Made by a program: the position numbers and the translations under genes
Shown: positions 8,226 to 16,356 of the stretch, piece after piece
Layout of the letters: the number at the start of each line of letters is the position of its first letter
How positions within the stretch are numbered: position 1 is the first letter of the stretch
DNA from: Halomonas fontilapidosi
GTDB lineage: Bacteria > Pseudomonadota > Gammaproteobacteria > Pseudomonadales > Halomonadaceae
Length of the DNA: 64,000 nt
Assembly (NCBI RefSeq): GCF_014192285.1
Contig: NZ_JACHXQ010000010.1
Coordinates: 1-64,000, forward strand
Direction: 5' to 3'
Notes under the pieces: model-generated
Told to the model about the DNA's origin: nothing
The model's database searches: none
What the model saw: only the letters and a program-made list of their open reading frames with translations

Positions 8226-8750
8226 TTACCCATTGCCACGCTTCAGGGCCTCAAGCGTCCGCTGATGGAGCACAGTGCTGTCGGCATCGAAGAGCACGAA
8301 ACGCACCCGCTCGATGCCCGGGCAATCGGGCAAGGTCTGCAGCACGGTGGCGAGTGCCACGCGGGCCGCCTCGGCGGCCGGATAGCCGAAGGCCCCGGCG
8401 GAGAGCGCCGGAAAGGCAATCGAGCGCAATCCCTCACGTTCCGCCAGCTCCAGGGCATTGCGGTAGCAGGCGGCCAGCAGCTCGTCGGCGGGCTCGTCAA
8501 CGCCGTAGACCGGGCCCAGGCAGTGGATGACGTGGCGGTTGGGCAGCTCATGGGCGCCGGTGATCACGGCCTGCCCGGGGCGGATTGGTGCCAGCGGCTG
8601 GCACTCCTCGGCGAGACCGGGGCCCGCGGCGCGATGCAAGGCACCGGCCACGCCGCCGCCGCTGCGCAGCTGCGCGTTGGCGGCATTGACCACGGCGTCG
8701 ATGTCGGTCTGGCGGGCGATATCACCCTGGACGCATTCGATGGTGCCCAT
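8226..8750 (-). CDS. Macro-domain protein (YmdB-like ADP-ribose/O-acetyl-ADP-ribose hydrolase)
   Basis: A single macro domain of about 174 residues. Visible hallmarks are VVNAANAQLRSGGGVAGALH (adenine and distal-ribose binding plus the catalytic Asn/Gly loop) and FPALSAGAFGYPAAEAA (the diphosphate loop). Characterised relatives deacetylate O-acetyl-ADP-ribose or remove ADP-ribose from proteins in the cytoplasm. ATG 8750 is chosen because AGGAGG lies eight bases upstream. It follows the nitrilase-fold gene by 28 bases on the same strand, so the two probably form an operon. No ADP-ribosyltransferase is seen nearby, which argues against a toxin-antitoxin role. Confidence 0.88.
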   Translation of the reverse strand: MGTIECVQGDIARQTDIDAVVNAANAQLRSGGGVAGALHRAAGPGLAEECQPLAPIRPGQAVITGAHELPNRHVIHCLGPVYGVDEPADELLAACYRNALELAEREGLRSIAFPALSAGAFGYPAAEAARVALATVLQTLPDCPGIERVRFVLFDADSTVLHQRTLEALKRGNG

Positions 8751-8778
8751 CTCGCTTTCCTCCTGTCGGCTGATGGGT

Positions 8779-9603
8779 TCAGTCTGGTCGCCAGAGCGGT
8801 AGGGCTTCAAGGTCGTCGCGGCGATCCCGTGACAGTGGCAGGCGTGTGCGCGCTGCCGTCAGTTCGTCCTTGTGCAGGGTCAGCCACTGCCACTGTTCGT
8901 CGTTGCCAAAGGCGAGGGAAGGGTGGTCGCCGTCCACCAGCGGTGGGCAGAACAGCGACTGGCCCCAGTCGTCGCCGGCGCGGTTGAGGCTCAGCCAGTA
9001 GAGCTGGTTCTCCATGGCGCGGGTGGTGACGAAGGCGTGCCAGCTGGTGAAGCTGAAGTCCCGGGTGAAGGCCACCGGGTGAAGGATCAGCCCGGCGCCC
9101 GCATCGGCCAGGCGCCTGGCCAGGTCGGGAAAGCGCAGGTCGTAGCAGATCACTACCCCGACCCGCCAGCCGGCGATCTCGGTGACCAGCAATCCCTCGC
9201 CCGGCGAGAAGTGGGCGGCCTCGCCGGAGGCCCCGAACTGGGCGCAGTGCAGCTTGTCGTAGACGCCGGCCAGGCGGCCGTCGGGGCCGACCAGCACCTG
9301 GCTGATATGGCGTCGGCCGTTGCTGCGCCGCGCCATGCCGAAGGCGATGGTGGTGCCGAGTTCCCGCGCCAGGTCAGAGAAGGTCGTGACGACGGGGCCG
9401 GCCAGGTCGTCGTCGAGATCATCGAGGCAGGCGAAGGCGTCATCCCCATACTCCTGGGCCGCCAGTTCCGGCAGCACTATCAGGTCCGGGACGCCCTGGC
9501 GGCAGGCGTCACGCATGCGTTCGGTCAGACGGCTGAGGTGGCTGAGCTGGTCGGCTCGATTTCGGGTGGCAGGAATGGTGATCTGGCCGGCGAGAATCTG
9601 CAT
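8779..9603 (-). CDS. Carbon-nitrogen hydrolase (nitrilase superfamily amidase)
   Basis: A 274-residue nitrilase-fold enzyme with all three catalytic residues visible: E46 (LPELAAQ), K117 (YDKLHC) and C153 (VICYDLRFPD). The CYDLRFP form points to the omega-amidase/carbamoylase-like branches rather than true nitrilases. These hydrolyse small amides such as alpha-ketoglutaramate or N-carbamoyl compounds in the cytoplasm. ATG 9603 has AGGAG six bases upstream. It is the first gene of a pair with the macro-domain protein, which suggests a repair or nucleotide-derivative clean-up role, but the substrate is unknown. Confidence 0.88.
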   Translation of the reverse strand: MQILAGQITIPATRNRADQLSHLSRLTERMRDACRQGVPDLIVLPELAAQEYGDDAFACLDDLDDDLAGPVVTTFSDLARELGTTIAFGMARRSNGRRHISQVLVGPDGRLAGVYDKLHCAQFGASGEAAHFSPGEGLLVTEIAGWRVGVVICYDLRFPDLARRLADAGAGLILHPVAFTRDFSFTSWHAFVTTRAMENQLYWLSLNRAGDDWGQSLFCPPLVDGDHPSLAFGNDEQWQWLTLHKDELTAARTRLPLSRDRRDDLEALPLWRPD

Positions 9604-9708
9604 GCGGGCTCCTGTTGCGACCCATGGGCGCACCGCACGGCATTCACCGGGGTGCTGGCGTAGAATCGTGAGTCTAACCGCTGTCTTTTTGCCTGTCCGG
9701 AGTTGTCG

Positions 9709-9951
9709 ATGCTATTTCCCCCTCGCTTCGCTCCCCTGGTGTTTGCCGTGCTGATGTCCGTCTACATGGTCACCCTGATGACCTTCGTCATCACCTGGGT
9801 CAATACCGGCCTGGGCGAGGGGTTCGCCGGCCGCTGGTGGCATGCCTTTTACATTGCCTGGCCCATTGCCTTCATGCTGATCCTGATTGGCGCGCCGCGC
9901 TTGCAGCGCCTGGCCGCCCTGTTGATCCGCCACCCCCGAGCGCAGCGCTGA
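9709..9951 (+). CDS. Small DUF2798-type membrane protein
   Basis: An 80-residue protein with two transmembrane helices (about residues 8-30 and 45-65) separated by a short loop and ending in a basic tail, the pattern of DUF2798 proteins. No biochemical role is known for the family. ATG 9709 is preceded by CCGGAG with a six-base gap. It appears monocistronic, with 234 bp of regulatory or leader sequence before the aminomutase gene. Confidence 0.75.
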   Translation: MLFPPRFAPLVFAVLMSVYMVTLMTFVITWVNTGLGEGFAGRWWHAFYIAWPIAFMLILIGAPRLQRLAALLIRHPRAQR

Positions 9952-9982
9952 CACGGGTAGCGCGCCTTGTCTTTGGTGTTTC

Positions 9983-10025
9983 ACATTCGTTGCATTTGTC
10001 CGTCATAGACGTGACATTCGTTGCA
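9983..10025 (+). promoter_or_regulatory. Paired direct repeats ACATTCGTTGCA upstream of the aminomutase
   Basis: The 12-mer ACATTCGTTGCA occurs at 9983-9994 and again at 10014-10025, exactly 31 bases apart, close to three helical turns. Same-face direct repeats of this sort often bind an activator. They lie about 160 bases before the radical-SAM gene and upstream of its hairpin leader. Confidence 0.5.
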
Positions 10026-10097
10026 AATCGACGCAGAAACTTGCAGCGATAGCAGCGAGCCTGTACCAATGGCCTCCCCCCGAACCACTCGCGGTGT

Positions 10098-10158
10098 GCC
10101 GGTTTTGCCGGCGCAGCGGACGTTCTCGTCCGCCTTGCAGGGCCTCTGGCCGCCCTGC
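10098..10158 (+). other. Three consecutive stem-loops in the leader of the aminomutase gene
   Basis: Three perfect hairpins follow one another. GCCGG/CCGGC has a five-base loop (10098-10112), GCGGACG/CGTCCGC has a four-base loop (10116-10133) and GCAGGGC/GCCCTGC has an eight-base loop (10137-10158). The last ends 15 bases before the AGGAGG ribosome-binding site. None is followed by a T-tract. They form a compact structured 5' leader. It does not match the lysine riboswitch in size or layout as I know it. Confidence 0.6.
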
Positions 10159-10185
10159 TGCTGCACAACGACATCAGGAGGTGGC

Positions 10186-11574
10186 ATGAACCAGCGCGTG
10201 AACATCGATCTCGACGGCTCCCGGGCCGAGGCCTTCGAAGCCCGCCAGTTCAAGGTCTACACCCACCGTCAGCTCGACAAGATCGACGCCATCCAGGGCC
10301 TGCCCGACGACCTGCGTTTTGATATGCGGGTGGTCAGTCAGGTGCTGCCGTTCCGGGTCAATGAGTACGTGATCGAGGAACTGATCGACTGGAACAACAT
10401 TCCCGAGGATCCGGTCTTCCAGCTCACCTTTCCGCAGCGCGGCATGCTGCGTCCCGAGCACTATGACGAGATGGCGGCGCTGGTGCGCCGCGAGGCCCCC
10501 GCCGCCGAGATGAAGCCGGTGATCGAGCGAATCCGCTCCGAACTCAACCCTCATCCGGCGGGGCAGATGGACCTCAACCTGCCGCTGCTCGACGGCGAGC
10601 CATTGCCTGGCATGCAGCACAAGTACCGCGAGACGGTGCTGTTCTTCCCCAGTCAGGGCCAGGTATGCCACAGCTATTGCACCTTCTGCTTCCGTTGGGC
10701 GCAGTTCGTCGGCGACAAGGAGCTGAAGTTCGCCTCCAGTGAGGCGGATTCACTCCACCGCTATCTCGCCGAGCACAAGGAAGTCACGGACCTGCTGCTG
10801 ACCGGCGGCGACCCCATGGTGATGAAGGCCAAACACCTGCGCCAGTACCTGGAGGGGCTGATGGCGCCGGAGCTGGACCATGTGCAGGACATTCGCATCG
10901 GCACCAAGAGTCTGACCTTCTGGCCCTACCGCTTCGTCACCGATCCCGATGCCGAGGATATTCTCGCGCTGTTCCGCGAACTGACTGCGGCCGGCAAGCA
11001 CGTCGCTTTCATGGCGCACTTCAATCACTGGAAGGAGATGGACACGCCCATCTGCCGCGAGGCGATACGCCGTATTCGCGCCACCGGGGCCGAGATTCGC
11101 ACCCAGGCTCCCCTGCTCAAGCACATCAACGATGATGCCGACCAGTGGGCGAGGATGTGGACCACCCAGGTGCGCCTGGGGATGATCCCGTACTACATGT
11201 TCGTCGAGCGTGACACCGGCGCCCGCCACTATTTCGAGGTGCCGCTGGTGCGCGCCTGGGAGCTCTATCGCGAGGCCATGAAGCAGGTGCCGGGGCTGGC
11301 GCGAACCGCCCGTGGGCCCTCGATGTCGGCCGATCCGGGCAAGGTGGAGATCCAGGGCGTCACCGAGATCCATGGCGAGAAGGTCTTCGTGCTGCGCTTT
11401 ATCCAGGGCCGCGACAGCGACTGGGTGCAGCGGCCCTTCTTTGCCAAGTACGACGAGGCCGCCACCTGGCTCAACCACCTGGAGCCCGCGCTGGGGGAGA
11501 GCGAGTTCTTCTATGAGGCCGAGTTTGCGGCCATGAAGGACGAGAAGCAGGCGTTGATCATGAAGGCGTCGTGA
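10186..11574 (+). CDS. KamA-family radical SAM aminomutase (lysine/glutamate 2,3-aminomutase-like)
   Basis: The 462-residue protein belongs to the PLP- and iron-sulfur-dependent 2,3-aminomutases, which shift an alpha-amino group to the beta position. The radical-SAM cluster cysteines are C161, C165 and C168 (CHSYCTFCF, CX3CX2C). TDLLLTGGDPMVM is the SAM-binding GGDP region. K386 in SADPGKVEIQG sits where the family has its PLP lysine, although the usual glycine-rich PGGGGK is reduced to DPGK. A perfect AGGAGGTGGC site precedes ATG 10186. Substrate is unclear: lysine, glutamate or another amino acid. Beta-amino acids serve as osmolytes in some halophiles, so an osmoprotection role is possible but inferred. 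No acetyltransferase for N-acetyl-beta-lysine is adjacent. Confidence 0.82.
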   Translation: MNQRVNIDLDGSRAEAFEARQFKVYTHRQLDKIDAIQGLPDDLRFDMRVVSQVLPFRVNEYVIEELIDWNNIPEDPVFQLTFPQRGMLRPEHYDEMAALVRREAPAAEMKPVIERIRSELNPHPAGQMDLNLPLLDGEPLPGMQHKYRETVLFFPSQGQVCHSYCTFCFRWAQFVGDKELKFASSEADSLHRYLAEHKEVTDLLLTGGDPMVMKAKHLRQYLEGLMAPELDHVQDIRIGTKSLTFWPYRFVTDPDAEDILALFRELTAAGKHVAFMAHFNHWKEMDTPICREAIRRIRATGAEIRTQAPLLKHINDDADQWARMWTTQVRLGMIPYYMFVERDTGARHYFEVPLVRAWELYREAMKQVPGLARTARGPSMSADPGKVEIQGVTEIHGEKVFVLRFIQGRDSDWVQRPFFAKYDEAATWLNHLEPALGESEFFYEAEFAAMKDEKQALIMKAS

Positions 11575-11806
11575 GGCGTTTCATAGTCCCGGATGCGAGG
11601 CCCTGCGTGAGAAGCGTCGCTAAAAATTAACGCTCACTCAACGTGCTTTGGGGTCTAGACTCGAACTCATGGAAAAAGACCCATCAAGCGCCCGTTTTTT
11701 TCGCTAAAGTAGGAAAGGGCGGCCAAGGCCGCCGGCGGTCGCGCAAGGGCTGCCATATCGGAACCTGTTTGCACAACACGTTTGTCGACAATAAAGAGGT
11801 GTGTTC

Positions 11807-12787
11807 ATGAAACGCCATGCATTCTCTGCTGCTGCCTTCTCCGGCGCGCTCCTGGGGGCCGCGATGTTCGCGTCGCCGGCCATGGCCCAGGATGAAGAGA
11901 AATTCATCACCATCGGTACCGGCGGCCAGACCGGCGTCTACTATGTGGTCGGCCAGTCCGTGTGTCGCCTGGTGAACCGGCTGGAAGACGCCAACATCAA
12001 GTGCAACGCGCCCTCGACCGGTGGCTCGGTGGCCAACGTCAACGGCATCAAGTCCGGTCAGCTCGACATGGGTGTGGTGCAGTCCGACGTCCAGTACCAG
12101 GCCTATAACGGCACCGGCAACTTCGAGGGCGACGCCTACGAGGACCTGCGTGCGGTCTTCCGCGTTCACGGCGAGCCGCTGACCCTGCTGGCCCGCGCCG
12201 ATTCCGGCATCGAGGAACTCGACGACCTGGAAGGCAAGCGCGTCAACATCGGCAACCCGGGGTCCGGCCAGCGCAACACCATGGAAGTGGTGATGGACGC
12301 CAAGGGCTGGACCGAGGATACCTTCGCCTTGGCCTCCCAGCTGGATGCCGCTGAGCAGGCCGCGGCCCTGGCCGACAACAACGTCGATGCCATGGTCTAT
12401 GTGGTGGGCCACCCCAATGGTTCCATTCAGGAGGCCACCACTACCGTCGATGCGCGCCTGATCCCGCTGAACGGCCCGGCCATCGACGAGATCGTCGAGG
12501 AGTATCCTTACTATTCCAAGTCGGTCATTGCCGGTGGCCTCTACAAGGGCAACCCGGATCCGGTGGAGACCTTCGGCGTGGCAGCCACCTTTGTGACCAC
12601 CGCCGAGGCTGACGACGAGGTTGTCTACCAGACCGTCAAGGCGATCTTCGACAATTTCGACCGCTTCAAGCGTCTGCATCCGGCCTTCGAGGGCCTCGAT
12701 GCGGAAGAGATGGTCACCTCCGGTCTCTCGGCACCGTTGCATGAAGGGGCCGCGCGCTACTATCGCGAGCAGGGCTGGATCGAGTAA
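11807..12787 (+). CDS. TAXI-family TRAP transporter solute receptor
   Basis: A 326-residue periplasmic receptor with a signal peptide to about residue 27 (MFASPAMA). The TAXI hallmarks are clear: ITIGTGGQTGVYYVVGQSVCRLVN at the mature N-terminus, APSTGGSVANVNGIKSGQLDMGVVQSD, and VNIGNPGSGQRNTMEVV. TAXI receptors work with a fused DctQM permease and commonly carry glutamate- or oxoglutarate-like acids, but the ligand here is not deducible. ATG 11807 has AAAGAGGTG upstream; a TTGTCGACAA palindrome (11782-11791) lies just before it. The permease gene follows after a stem-loop. Confidence 0.93.
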   Translation: MKRHAFSAAAFSGALLGAAMFASPAMAQDEEKFITIGTGGQTGVYYVVGQSVCRLVNRLEDANIKCNAPSTGGSVANVNGIKSGQLDMGVVQSDVQYQAYNGTGNFEGDAYEDLRAVFRVHGEPLTLLARADSGIEELDDLEGKRVNIGNPGSGQRNTMEVVMDAKGWTEDTFALASQLDAAEQAAALADNNVDAMVYVVGHPNGSIQEATTTVDARLIPLNGPAIDEIVEEYPYYSKSVIAGGLYKGNPDPVETFGVAATFVTTAEADDEVVYQTVKAIFDNFDRFKRLHPAFEGLDAEEMVTSGLSAPLHEGAARYYREQGWIE

Positions 12788-12820
12788 TGCGACCCGTCTG
12801 AGGGGTATTCACCTCGGTGA

Positions 12821-12855
12821 AGAATGCGCGGTCACCCGAGGGGGCCGCGCATTCT
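12821..12855 (+). other. Intercistronic stem-loop between TAXI receptor and permease
   Basis: AGAATGCGCGG pairs perfectly with CCGCGCATTCT around a 13-base loop that can itself pair weakly. It is followed by GTTTGGG, not a long T-tract. As in the other TRAP operon of this window, it lies between receptor and permease and probably sets their ratio by mRNA protection or partial termination. Confidence 0.65.
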
Positions 12856-12925
12856 GTTTGGGATGCCGGAGGGCATCACCAACAGGGCTTTCCAGGACAA
12901 ACGTAACTTAGAGCAGGGCACGCTT

Positions 12926-15523
12926 ATGAGTGAGGATAACAACAAGAGGACCACGGGATCGGAGGTCGATCTCGAGGATATGGTTGCCTCTTCCGATTCA
13001 GGGGCTCGCAAGCCGGCTGGGACGCCGGGCAAGCTGCTGGTCAGCATTGCCGCCGCCTGGTCGCTCTTCCAGCTGTGGATCGCGTCCCCGCTACCGTTCA
13101 TGCTGGGTTTTGGGGTCTTCAACGCCACCGAGTCACGCTCCATCCACCTGGCCTTCGCGCTCTTCCTGGCCTATATGGCCTATCCGGCGCTCAAGCGCTC
13201 GCCCCGCGATCGGATCCCCGTTCAGGACTGGGTCCTGGCGGCGGCGGCGGCCTTCTGCGGCGCCTACATGTTCATGTTCTACGAACAATTGGCCCAGCGT
13301 CCGGGTGCGCCGATCCTGCAAGACGTGATCATCGGTGTGGCCGGTATCCTGCTGCTGCTCGAAGCCACACGACGGGCGCTCGGCCCGCCGCTTGCGATCA
13401 TCGCCTCGATCTTCATCTTCTACTCGCTGGCCGGGCCCTACATGCCGGGCATCCTGTCCCACCGCGGGGTCAGCCTCTTCGGTCTGGTCAATCACCAGTG
13501 GCTGACCACCCAGGGGGTCTTCGGCATCGCGCTGGGGGTTTCGACCAGCTTCGTCTTCCTGTTCGTGCTGTTCGGTGCCCTGCTCGACAAGGCTGGCGCC
13601 GGTAACTACTTCATCAAGGTCGCCTTTTCGCTGCTGGGCCACTACAAGGGCGGCCCGGCCAAGGCCGCCGTGGTGGCCTCGGGCATGACCGGTCTGATCT
13701 CCGGTTCCTCCATCGCCAACGTGGTGACTACCGGTACCTTCACCGTGCCGATGATGAAACGCGTCGGCTTCTCCGCCGAGAAGGCCGGTGCGGTGGAGGT
13801 ATCCTCTTCGGTCAACGGCCAGATCATGCCGCCGGTCATGGGCGCCGCGGCCTTCCTGATGGTCGAGTACGTGGGTATCTCCTATGTGGAAGTGATCAAG
13901 CATGCCTTTCTGCCGGCGCTGATCTCCTATATTGCGCTGATTTACATCGTCCACCTCGAGGCCCTCAAGGCCGGTCTGCAGGGGCTGGAGAGCAGCAATC
14001 CTGCCAAGCCTCTGGTGCGCAAGGTGATCGGTTTCCTCGGTGGGCTACTGCTGATGATGATCACGGCACTCGTGGTCTACTACGGCCTGGGCTGGCTCAA
14101 GCCGGTGCTGGGTGGTGCCACTCCCTGGGTGGTGGCCGTGGGGCTGGCGGCGATCTACGTGGGGCTGCTCAAGGTCGCCTCGAACTATCCCGAGCTGGAG
14201 CTCGACGACCCGGATACTCCCATCTACACGTTGCCCCAGACCCGGCCCACGGTGATGGTCGGCCTGCAGTTCATTCTGCCGGTGATCGTGTTGATCTGGT
14301 GCCTGATGGTGGAGCGCCTCTCGCCGGGGCTGTCGGCCTTCTGGGCGACGGTATTCATGGTCTTTATCATCCTCACTCAGCGTCCCATCATGGCGATCTT
14401 CCGCGGGCACAGCGACATGGCGACGGACCTGCGCGAGGGTGCCCTGGACCTGTGGAACGGCCTGGTCACCGGTGCCCGCAACATGATCGGCATCGGCATC
14501 GCCACCGCCACCGCCGGCATCATCGTCGGCGCGGTCTCCCAGACCGGTGTCGGCCTGGTACTGGCCGACGTGGTGGAGATCCTCTCCATGGGCAACTTGA
14601 TGCTGATCCTGATCTTCACCGCGGTGCTCAGCCTGATCCTTGGCATGGGCCTGCCCACCACGGCCAACTACATCGTGGTGTCGGCGCTGCTGGCGCCGGT
14701 GATCGTCCAGCTGGGCGAGCAGAATGGCCTGCTGGTGCCGCTGATCGCGGTGCACCTGTTCGTGTTCTACTTCGGCATCATGGCGGACGTCACACCGCCG
14801 GTGGGGCTAGCCTCCTTCGCTGCGGCCGCGGTCTCGGGCGGCGACCCGATCCGCACCGGCTTCCAGGCCTTCTACTACAGCCTGCGCACCGCGGCACTGC
14901 CGTTCCTGTTCATCTTCAATACTGACCTGCTGCTGATCGACGTCTCGCTATTGCAGGGGGTGGTGATCTTCGTGGTGTCGACCATCGCCATGCTGATCTT
15001 CGCGGCGGCCACCCAGGGCTTCATGATCGCCCGCAACCACTGGTACGAGTCCATCGTGCTGCTGCTGGTGGCCTTTACGCTGTTCCGGCCGGGCTTCTGG
15101 ATGGACATGATCCACGACCCCTACCAGTCGGTGCCACCATCCCAGTTCGTCGAGGCGCTGGGCAACGTCGACGAGGAGAGCACCCTGCGACTGCAGATCC
15201 TCGGCGAGGGGGACTTCGGTGATCCGCTGACCACCTACATGCAACTGCCCGTGCCGGAAGGCGAGACGGGCGAGGAGCGCCTGGAAAATCTGGGCCTGGA
15301 GCTGGTCATCGAGGATGAGCGGGCGGTGGTCGACATGGTGGCTTACGGCAGTCAGGCGGCGGATCTGGGCTTCGACTTCGACCAGGAGATCATCGAGGTG
15401 CTGGCCCCGGTGGATCGCTGGACGAAGGAGCTGATGTGGATTCCGGCCTTCCTGGTGTTCGGCCTGATCGTAGTGATGCAGCGCCGGCGGCGTGATCGCA
15501 CTGCCGCCGCGGCAACAGCCTGA
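12926..15523 (+). CDS. TRAP transporter fused permease (DctQM type, TAXI system)
   Basis: An 865-residue inner-membrane protein fusing small and large TRAP permease subunits. A hydrophilic N-terminus (about 45 residues) is followed by DctQ-like helices to about residue 180, then the DctM-like core with GMTGLISGSSIANVVTTGTF and LILGMGLPTTANYIVVSALLAP. A second FGIMADVTPPVGLA hairpin follows. The C-terminal 180 residues contain further helices and a soluble DUF3394-like region before a final helix, which is typical for this subfamily. Length is normal. ATG 12926 follows GAGCAGGGCA. The UspA gene starts 11 bases downstream. Confidence 0.93.
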   Translation: MSEDNNKRTTGSEVDLEDMVASSDSGARKPAGTPGKLLVSIAAAWSLFQLWIASPLPFMLGFGVFNATESRSIHLAFALFLAYMAYPALKRSPRDRIPVQDWVLAAAAAFCGAYMFMFYEQLAQRPGAPILQDVIIGVAGILLLLEATRRALGPPLAIIASIFIFYSLAGPYMPGILSHRGVSLFGLVNHQWLTTQGVFGIALGVSTSFVFLFVLFGALLDKAGAGNYFIKVAFSLLGHYKGGPAKAAVVASGMTGLISGSSIANVVTTGTFTVPMMKRVGFSAEKAGAVEVSSSVNGQIMPPVMGAAAFLMVEYVGISYVEVIKHAFLPALISYIALIYIVHLEALKAGLQGLESSNPAKPLVRKVIGFLGGLLLMMITALVVYYGLGWLKPVLGGATPWVVAVGLAAIYVGLLKVASNYPELELDDPDTPIYTLPQTRPTVMVGLQFILPVIVLIWCLMVERLSPGLSAFWATVFMVFIILTQRPIMAIFRGHSDMATDLREGALDLWNGLVTGARNMIGIGIATATAGIIVGAVSQTGVGLVLADVVEILSMGNLMLILIFTAVLSLILGMGLPTTANYIVVSALLAPVIVQLGEQNGLLVPLIAVHLFVFYFGIMADVTPPVGLASFAAAAVSGGDPIRTGFQAFYYSLRTAALPFLFIFNTDLLLIDVSLLQGVVIFVVSTIAMLIFAAATQGFMIARNHWYESIVLLLVAFTLFRPGFWMDMIHDPYQSVPPSQFVEALGNVDEESTLRLQILGEGDFGDPLTTYMQLPVPEGETGEERLENLGLELVIEDERAVVDMVAYGSQAADLGFDFDQEIIEVLAPVDRWTKELMWIPAFLVFGLIVVMQRRRRDRTAAAATA

Positions 15524-15534
15524 AGGAGAGCGTC

Positions 15535-15963
15535 ATGTACCAAAAGATCATGTTGCCGGTCGACCTCAACGAGGAGGCCTCCTGGACCAAGGCGCTGCCG
15601 ACGGCAGTGGAGCTTTGCCGAAGTTTCGGCGCCTCCCTGCATGTGGTGACGGTGCTGCCGGACTACCGCATGCCGCTGGTCGGTTCCTACTTTCCCAAGG
15701 ACTTCGCCAAGAAGGCCCATGAGGCGGTCACCGAGGCCCAGCACGAGTTCATTCGTGAACACGTCCCCGAAGACATCACGGCCCAGAGCGTGATCGTCGA
15801 TGGCTCCCCCTGGGAGGCCATCATCAAGGCGGCGAAGAAGCTCGAGGTGGATCTGATCGTCATGGCATCGCATAACAAGCGCAAGTTCGCCGACTATGTG
15901 CTCGGCCCCAATGCCGAGCATGTGGTGCACCACTCCAAGATGTCGGTAATGATCGTGCGCTGA
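15535..15963 (+). CDS. Universal stress protein (UspA family), TRAP-associated
   Basis: A 142-residue single Usp domain starting MYQKIMLPVDLN, with LIVMASHNKRKFADYVLG near the C-terminus. In ATP-binding Usp proteins this segment reads G-x2-G-x9-G-S/T. Here the first glycine is serine and the last serine is proline, so nucleotide binding may be weak or lost. The gene follows the TAXI permease by 11 bases with a GGAGAG ribosome-binding site, so it belongs to that operon. In H. elongata the Usp protein TeaD regulates the ectoine TRAP transporter TeaABC; a like role here is inferred from position. Confidence 0.9.
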   Translation: MYQKIMLPVDLNEEASWTKALPTAVELCRSFGASLHVVTVLPDYRMPLVGSYFPKDFAKKAHEAVTEAQHEFIREHVPEDITAQSVIVDGSPWEAIIKAAKKLEVDLIVMASHNKRKFADYVLGPNAEHVVHHSKMSVMIVR

Positions 15964-16006
15964 GCGGGACCGCTACCTTCCGCAGTCCCCTGTGTGTCGT
16001 ACCCGT

Positions 16007-16034
16007 CGAACGCCTCCCCTGCGGGAGGCGTTCG
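16007..16034 (+). terminator. Strong hairpin terminator after the TAXI-TRAP operon
   Basis: CGAACGCCTCCC pairs perfectly with GGGAGGCGTTCG around CTGC. There is no T-tract (CGCGTGAGG follows), so it may act as a 3' stabiliser or Rho-assisted terminator rather than a classical intrinsic one. Confidence 0.6.
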
Positions 16035-16356
16035 CGCGTGAGGATACTGCCCCCGGTGCTGCACCACCGGCCGAGACAGCAAGTGGCAAGGGTGACCACG
16101 GCGCAATGGAAGCCCCGCCTGTCTGGTGCTGGCCGGCTTCGTGCTGATGATGACCCTGGGCAAGACCCTGGGATAAAGCCTGCGCCGCCAGGACATTCTG
16201 CGTTGAGTGCGGTGCGGCAACATCGCCTGCATGAATGGCTGTCCTCGTCTACATTAACCAGATGTTAAACGAAGAAGGGCGTACGATGGTCTTGTGCCAT
16301 GGTGCAGCCTTGGACGGGCCCGGCAGCGCCGGGACTCAACAGGTGGAAACAGGGGT
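16035..16356. other. Non-coding gap with a short membrane-segment remnant
   Basis: I see no intact gene between the operon hairpin and the DUF2189 gene. An open frame at 16096-16176 (+) has no start codon and ends CLVLAGFVLMMTLGKTLG-stop. This looks like the last helix and tail of a membrane protein and is preceded by an in-frame stop, so it could be a gene relic or chance. Near the right end, TTAAC/GTTAA arms (16254-16268) form a small dyad in the likely promoter region of the next gene. Confidence 0.4.

Noticed and set aside
8226..8750. Macro-domain protein as antitoxin of a DarTG-like system
   Set aside because: No DarT-type ADP-ribosyltransferase is adjacent, and the neighbour is a metabolic amidase.
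9952..10185. Lysine riboswitch before the aminomutase
   Set aside because: The hairpins are consecutive and compact rather than radiating from a five-way junction, and the conserved core bases are not visible.
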